A stretch of 64,000 bases of DNA from NCBI GenBank assembly GCA_018350325.1, contig JAEVLN010000006.1, positions 372,001-436,000 of the forward strand, read 5' to 3'. The position numbers were made by a program, and so were the translations under genes. The notes under the pieces were generated by a model that saw nothing but the letters and a program-made list of their open reading frames with translations, was not told the origin of the DNA and made no database searches. Origin of the DNA: Globodera rostochiensis (Eukaryota; Nematoda; Chromadorea; Rhabditida; Heteroderidae). Shown in pieces: positions 60,966 through 64,000 of this stretch (position 1 is its first letter; each line of letters starts with the position of its first letter).

Positions 60966-62124
60966 AATTAGGGATTGTTTAATGCTATTGCATGATATTG
61001 TTATGCTATCCATTTTGAGTTATAGCTTAAAATGTTCATAATTTTAGAGAATTTTGATTAAAATGCGTGAAAATTTGTCAACATAATTTTTGAATTTAGC
61101 GTTTGTTTTCTTTACTTTTCTTCACTTTTTTTTTCGCGTCGAAACTCATGGTGAAATGGTTATGCGGTAATAAAATGCAAAAATGACGCGCTGTGCCTTT
61201 TCTATGCTGTCAACCGTCCTCCAGACGGAGTCAAATGGTCAGACTTAATCGGCATACTGATGCTTTGGGCACAAAAACGAGGCTTTTAATTTTTCATCTG
61301 GGAACCCTGCCTTATACTAGTAAGTAGGGTCGTACAATAAGCTTTATGGATTCAAAATAAAAAATGTTTTTAGTGCGTTTACATAATCAAATAAGTAAGA
61401 GCTTTGATGATTGAATGATTAACCGGGCCGTTCGGAGGAATGCAAGCGTGGAACGGACAAATAGAAATGAGTTGGTCGCTACAAAAAACACCAAAAAATG
61501 TTATGATGAGTGAGCGACACACAAATAGAAACAATTTCGAATTAAAAATTTTAACCCCTAAACAACTGTTCACTTCCGCCCAATTTGGGTGACTATCTTC
61601 GGGAACTGCTAAACCTAATTAATATATACAAGTTTAAAAGGGAAGGAATTAAAAAGAAAATTTAAATGGGAAGAGGAAAAATCTGATTCTGGTCCATTTT
61701 TAACGAATAATGGTCAGCGGAATGAAAAAACAGGGCAAGATTGCGCAATATGTGAGGAATTCAATGGACAGGGGGTCGGAAGGGCTTAAACGCTTGGTCA
61801 AATAGGCCTAATGAATTGTAAGAGGTGAACAGAAACAAAGTGATCATTGACATGTTTTACCGGGTCAGACCGTGCTAACAAATAATGGACGAGTTATGAA
61901 TGGTTAAGAATGATTGACTGGATAATTCAGTGTGAGATCAATGATCGAATCGGATTCAACGCCTAACTACGTCTGCATTCACTTCATCTTCAAATGTTTG
62001 ACCCACCGACCAACACCAACTGTGCTTGCACTGCTAGTGACGCTGCCGTCCTCCACCCGTGCGCGGTTGGTCCAAACTTGTAGACCAGCTTCTTCAAATT
62101 AAATAAAGTAGTAAGGAGCGGAAG
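60966..62124. other. A/T-rich, no supported gene
   Basis: No open frame with coding character or recognisable repeat beyond simple A/T stretches. TAGGCCTAATG at 61794 echoes the TTAGGC-like blocks. Confidence 0.45.
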
Positions 62125-62223
62125 CAATAGCACTATGGGTCCACTCCTGCAGCAGACAAAAGACGATGCGCCAAAATTTATGCCATTTTAGCACTAATTC
62201 AAAAAATTAACCATGCGGCAGAC

Positions 62224-63041
62224 GGTAAAAAGACGATTCGTTCCCGGCCGATTCGTTCACCCCCGATTCGTTCCCCACCCCCGATTCGTTCCCCACCCCC
62301 CGATTCGTTCCCCACCCCCCGATTCGTTCCCCACCCCCCGATTCGTTCTCTTTACCCCGATTCGTTCTCTTTACTCCGGTTCGTTCTCTTTACCCCGATT
62401 CGTTCCCCTTAATAATGACAAAAACCCTAAAAAAATCGTACAAAACTCGAGCGTAGAACACGAATCGGGGTTTCGTTTTTGCGTATGTCGAACCCAGGAC
62501 CCAAAATTCGAACAATTGGTCGAAAAAAAAACTTTTTTTTCAAAAAAAATTTTCTAAAAAAAATTTTTTTTTTAAGTCGTTAAAAGGTTCAAATTTGATG
62601 TAAGGATGATCGGAAGAGCTAACGAATTGTGTTTTGAATGGTTTTGTTGCAGAAAATAGATTTTGAAGAAAAAAAAATTCCGAAAAATTTCTCGATTTCT
62701 GGTCCGGGGTTCGGAACCGAATCAAAGTAGTAACCCTAGAGCCCCAAAAACCCCTGGAAATAACTTTTTAACGACAAAAAAAAATTTTTTTTTAGAAATT
62801 TTTTTTTGAAAAAATTTTTTTTTCGATTAAGTTCGAATTTTGGGTCATGGGTTCGACATACGCAAAAAAGAAACCCCGATTCGTGTTCTACGCTCGAGTT
62901 TTGTACGTGAGGTTTTTTGCCATTTTTATTAAGGGGAACGAATCGGGGTAAAGAGAACGAATCGGGATAAAGAGAACGAATCGGGGGTGGGGAACGAATC
63001 GGGGGTGAACGAATCGGCCGGGAACGAATCGTCCTCCGTCC
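62224..63041. mobile_element. Foldback element E (CCCCGATTCGTTC subrepeats)
   Basis: Left arm (62231-62415): about ten copies of GATTCGTTC with C-rich spacers; right arm (62935-63033): the inverse. The arms continue inward with CGAGCGTAGAACACGAATCG and its inverse near 62880. The terminal 17 bp on each side (GGTAAAAAGACGATTCG and GGACGGAGGACGATTCG) are collinear. GCGGCAGAC is duplicated outside (62215-62223, 63042-63050). The unoccupied site with one copy is at 22768-22785. 818 bp, no gene. Confidence 0.92.
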
Positions 63042-63078
63042 GCGGCAGACAGCGTACGGTCAGACACTATGTCCCCCA

Positions 63079-63462
63079 CGGAGCACCACGATTGGGCGCG
63101 CACGATTGGGCGCCGGCACGTTCGGTGCCGGCACGATTCGGCGCCCGAACCAAACCAAACAAAATTGGTATCATGCCAAAGCTCTCAGTATGCTGAACCT
63201 TTGACCAAGCTAAAGCTAACCGATTCGTCTTTTCAAAAAAAGGTTATAGGTTTAAAACCTGTGAAAATTGCCATTTTTGTCGTGGTCATAACTTTCTTTG
63301 TTTAAGTCGAATCGCTTAGCTTTTGCCTTTGTAAGCTTCTACTTATTACATGCTTTCGAATGATACCAAGAATGTTTTGACTTTGAACAAAGTTTTAACG
63401 AAAAACTTGTCGGCGCCCAATCGTGCCGCGCACAATCGTGCGCGCCCAGTTGCGGGGTACCG
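63079..63462. mobile_element. Foldback element C, copy 2 (inverted relative to copy 1)
   Basis: Starts CGGAGCACCACGATTGGG and ends with the inverse of CGGTACCCCGCAACTGGG. It has fewer subrepeats than copy 1 but the same 330-bp interior. TGTCCCCCA flanks both sides (63070-63078, 63463-63471), an exact 9-bp duplication different from that of copy 1. Confidence 0.92.
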
Positions 63463-63479
63463 TGTCCCCCACCATTGAA

Positions 63480-64000
63480 TTTTTATTCGATTTTTAAAAC
63501 CCAAATCGCTTAGCTTTTGCTTGATGAAAAATTCTAGAAAATTTGAGCTTCCTAATGATACAATGTATATTTGATTTGGTTAAGTTTGAAAAAAGTTATA
63601 ACCGTCGGCACATGTTTGCACATTGATTTTTGGCCCAAATGGCTATAAGTCTCTTAAACTTAATCAAATCAGATAAGTTTAGTGTCATTTGAAAGCTCAG
63701 ATTATTTTAAAATATGTTCTAGCGGGATAAAGTGATGGGCTTGTCTAAAAAAAAGTTACAAGGCCAAATTCGCCAAAAAATCGGCTTTTTCAGTTTTTTG
63801 GGCCTAACTTTCTTGAGAGCTATCCAATCGCTTAGCTCTTGCTTACTAATAGCTTCTTCTCATAAAGAGCTTTCGATGGATACTAAATTTGAACGATTGT
63901 TCTTGCTCAATGATTTTCTTTTTGCCATAAAATCTGTAAAAGATACAAATTATGCACATTTTTCCCCCTATCTCATAAATTAATGCATTATCGAAAAAAG
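63480..64000. repeat. Interior-like sequence of element C family
   Basis: Words such as AATCGCTTAGCTTTTGCTT, GATTTGGTTAAGTTTGAAAA and AAAGTTATAAC recur several times at about 150-bp spacing, related to the interior of element C and to 52556-52660. No subrepeat arm is visible before the window ends. Confidence 0.55.

Overview
The window reads as nuclear DNA of a nematode. The genes are cut by short introns (about 30-60 bp) with TTTTAG, TTTCAG or TTAAG acceptors. They include clear orthologues of a muscle myosin regulatory light chain (mlc-1/2 type), GlcNAc-transferase II (gly-20), AP-2 mu (dpy-23), LST-2, RAD6/UBC-1 and an HSP-25-type small heat-shock protein. The GC-AG intron and G/C-run minisatellites would suit a tylenchid (for example cyst) nematode, but that is a guess from style, not proof.

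Layout: 1-8479 is one uninterrupted 16-bp satellite. 10.2-13.9 kb is a SMYD-type SET/MYND gene (-), 14.9-15.7 kb myosin regulatory light chain (-), 16.8-19.6 kb GnT-II (-). 19.85-22.9 kb is a nest of foldback transposons. 23.0-24.0 kb is a RAD6-type E2 (+), 24.6-27.6 kb AP-2 mu (-), 28-29.1 kb a foldback element nested in a hAT-like element, 29.3-32.8 kb LST-2 with FYVE finger (+), 33.2-34.4 kb an unrecognised spliced gene (-), 35.5-36.7 kb a secreted cysteine-rich protein (-), 38.5-39.3 kb a secreted-type single-pass membrane protein (-). 36.8-49.8 kb is dominated by five G-run minisatellites, one about 6 kb long. 50.4 kb carries a possible RPamide neuropeptide precursor (+), 52.2-54.2 kb the small heat-shock protein (+), 54.6-57.0 kb a tetraspanin (-), 58.2-60.0 kb a DRAM/Frag1 membrane protein (+), and 60-64 kb is gene-poor with more foldback elements.

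The genes are ordinary housekeeping, muscle and trafficking genes with no operon-like or pathway clustering. The unusual content is repetitive. A set of foldback (Mutator-like) elements carries a private short tandem repeat in the arms, yet shares architecture, 9-bp target duplications and in places internal sequence; two insertions can be checked against an unoccupied copy of the same site in this window. A hAT-like MITE family (TIR CAGGGCCGTAGCCAG, 8-bp duplication) has entered many introns and appears to supply the last exon of the RAD6 homologue. Exon coordinates were worked out by eye and may be off by a base or two.
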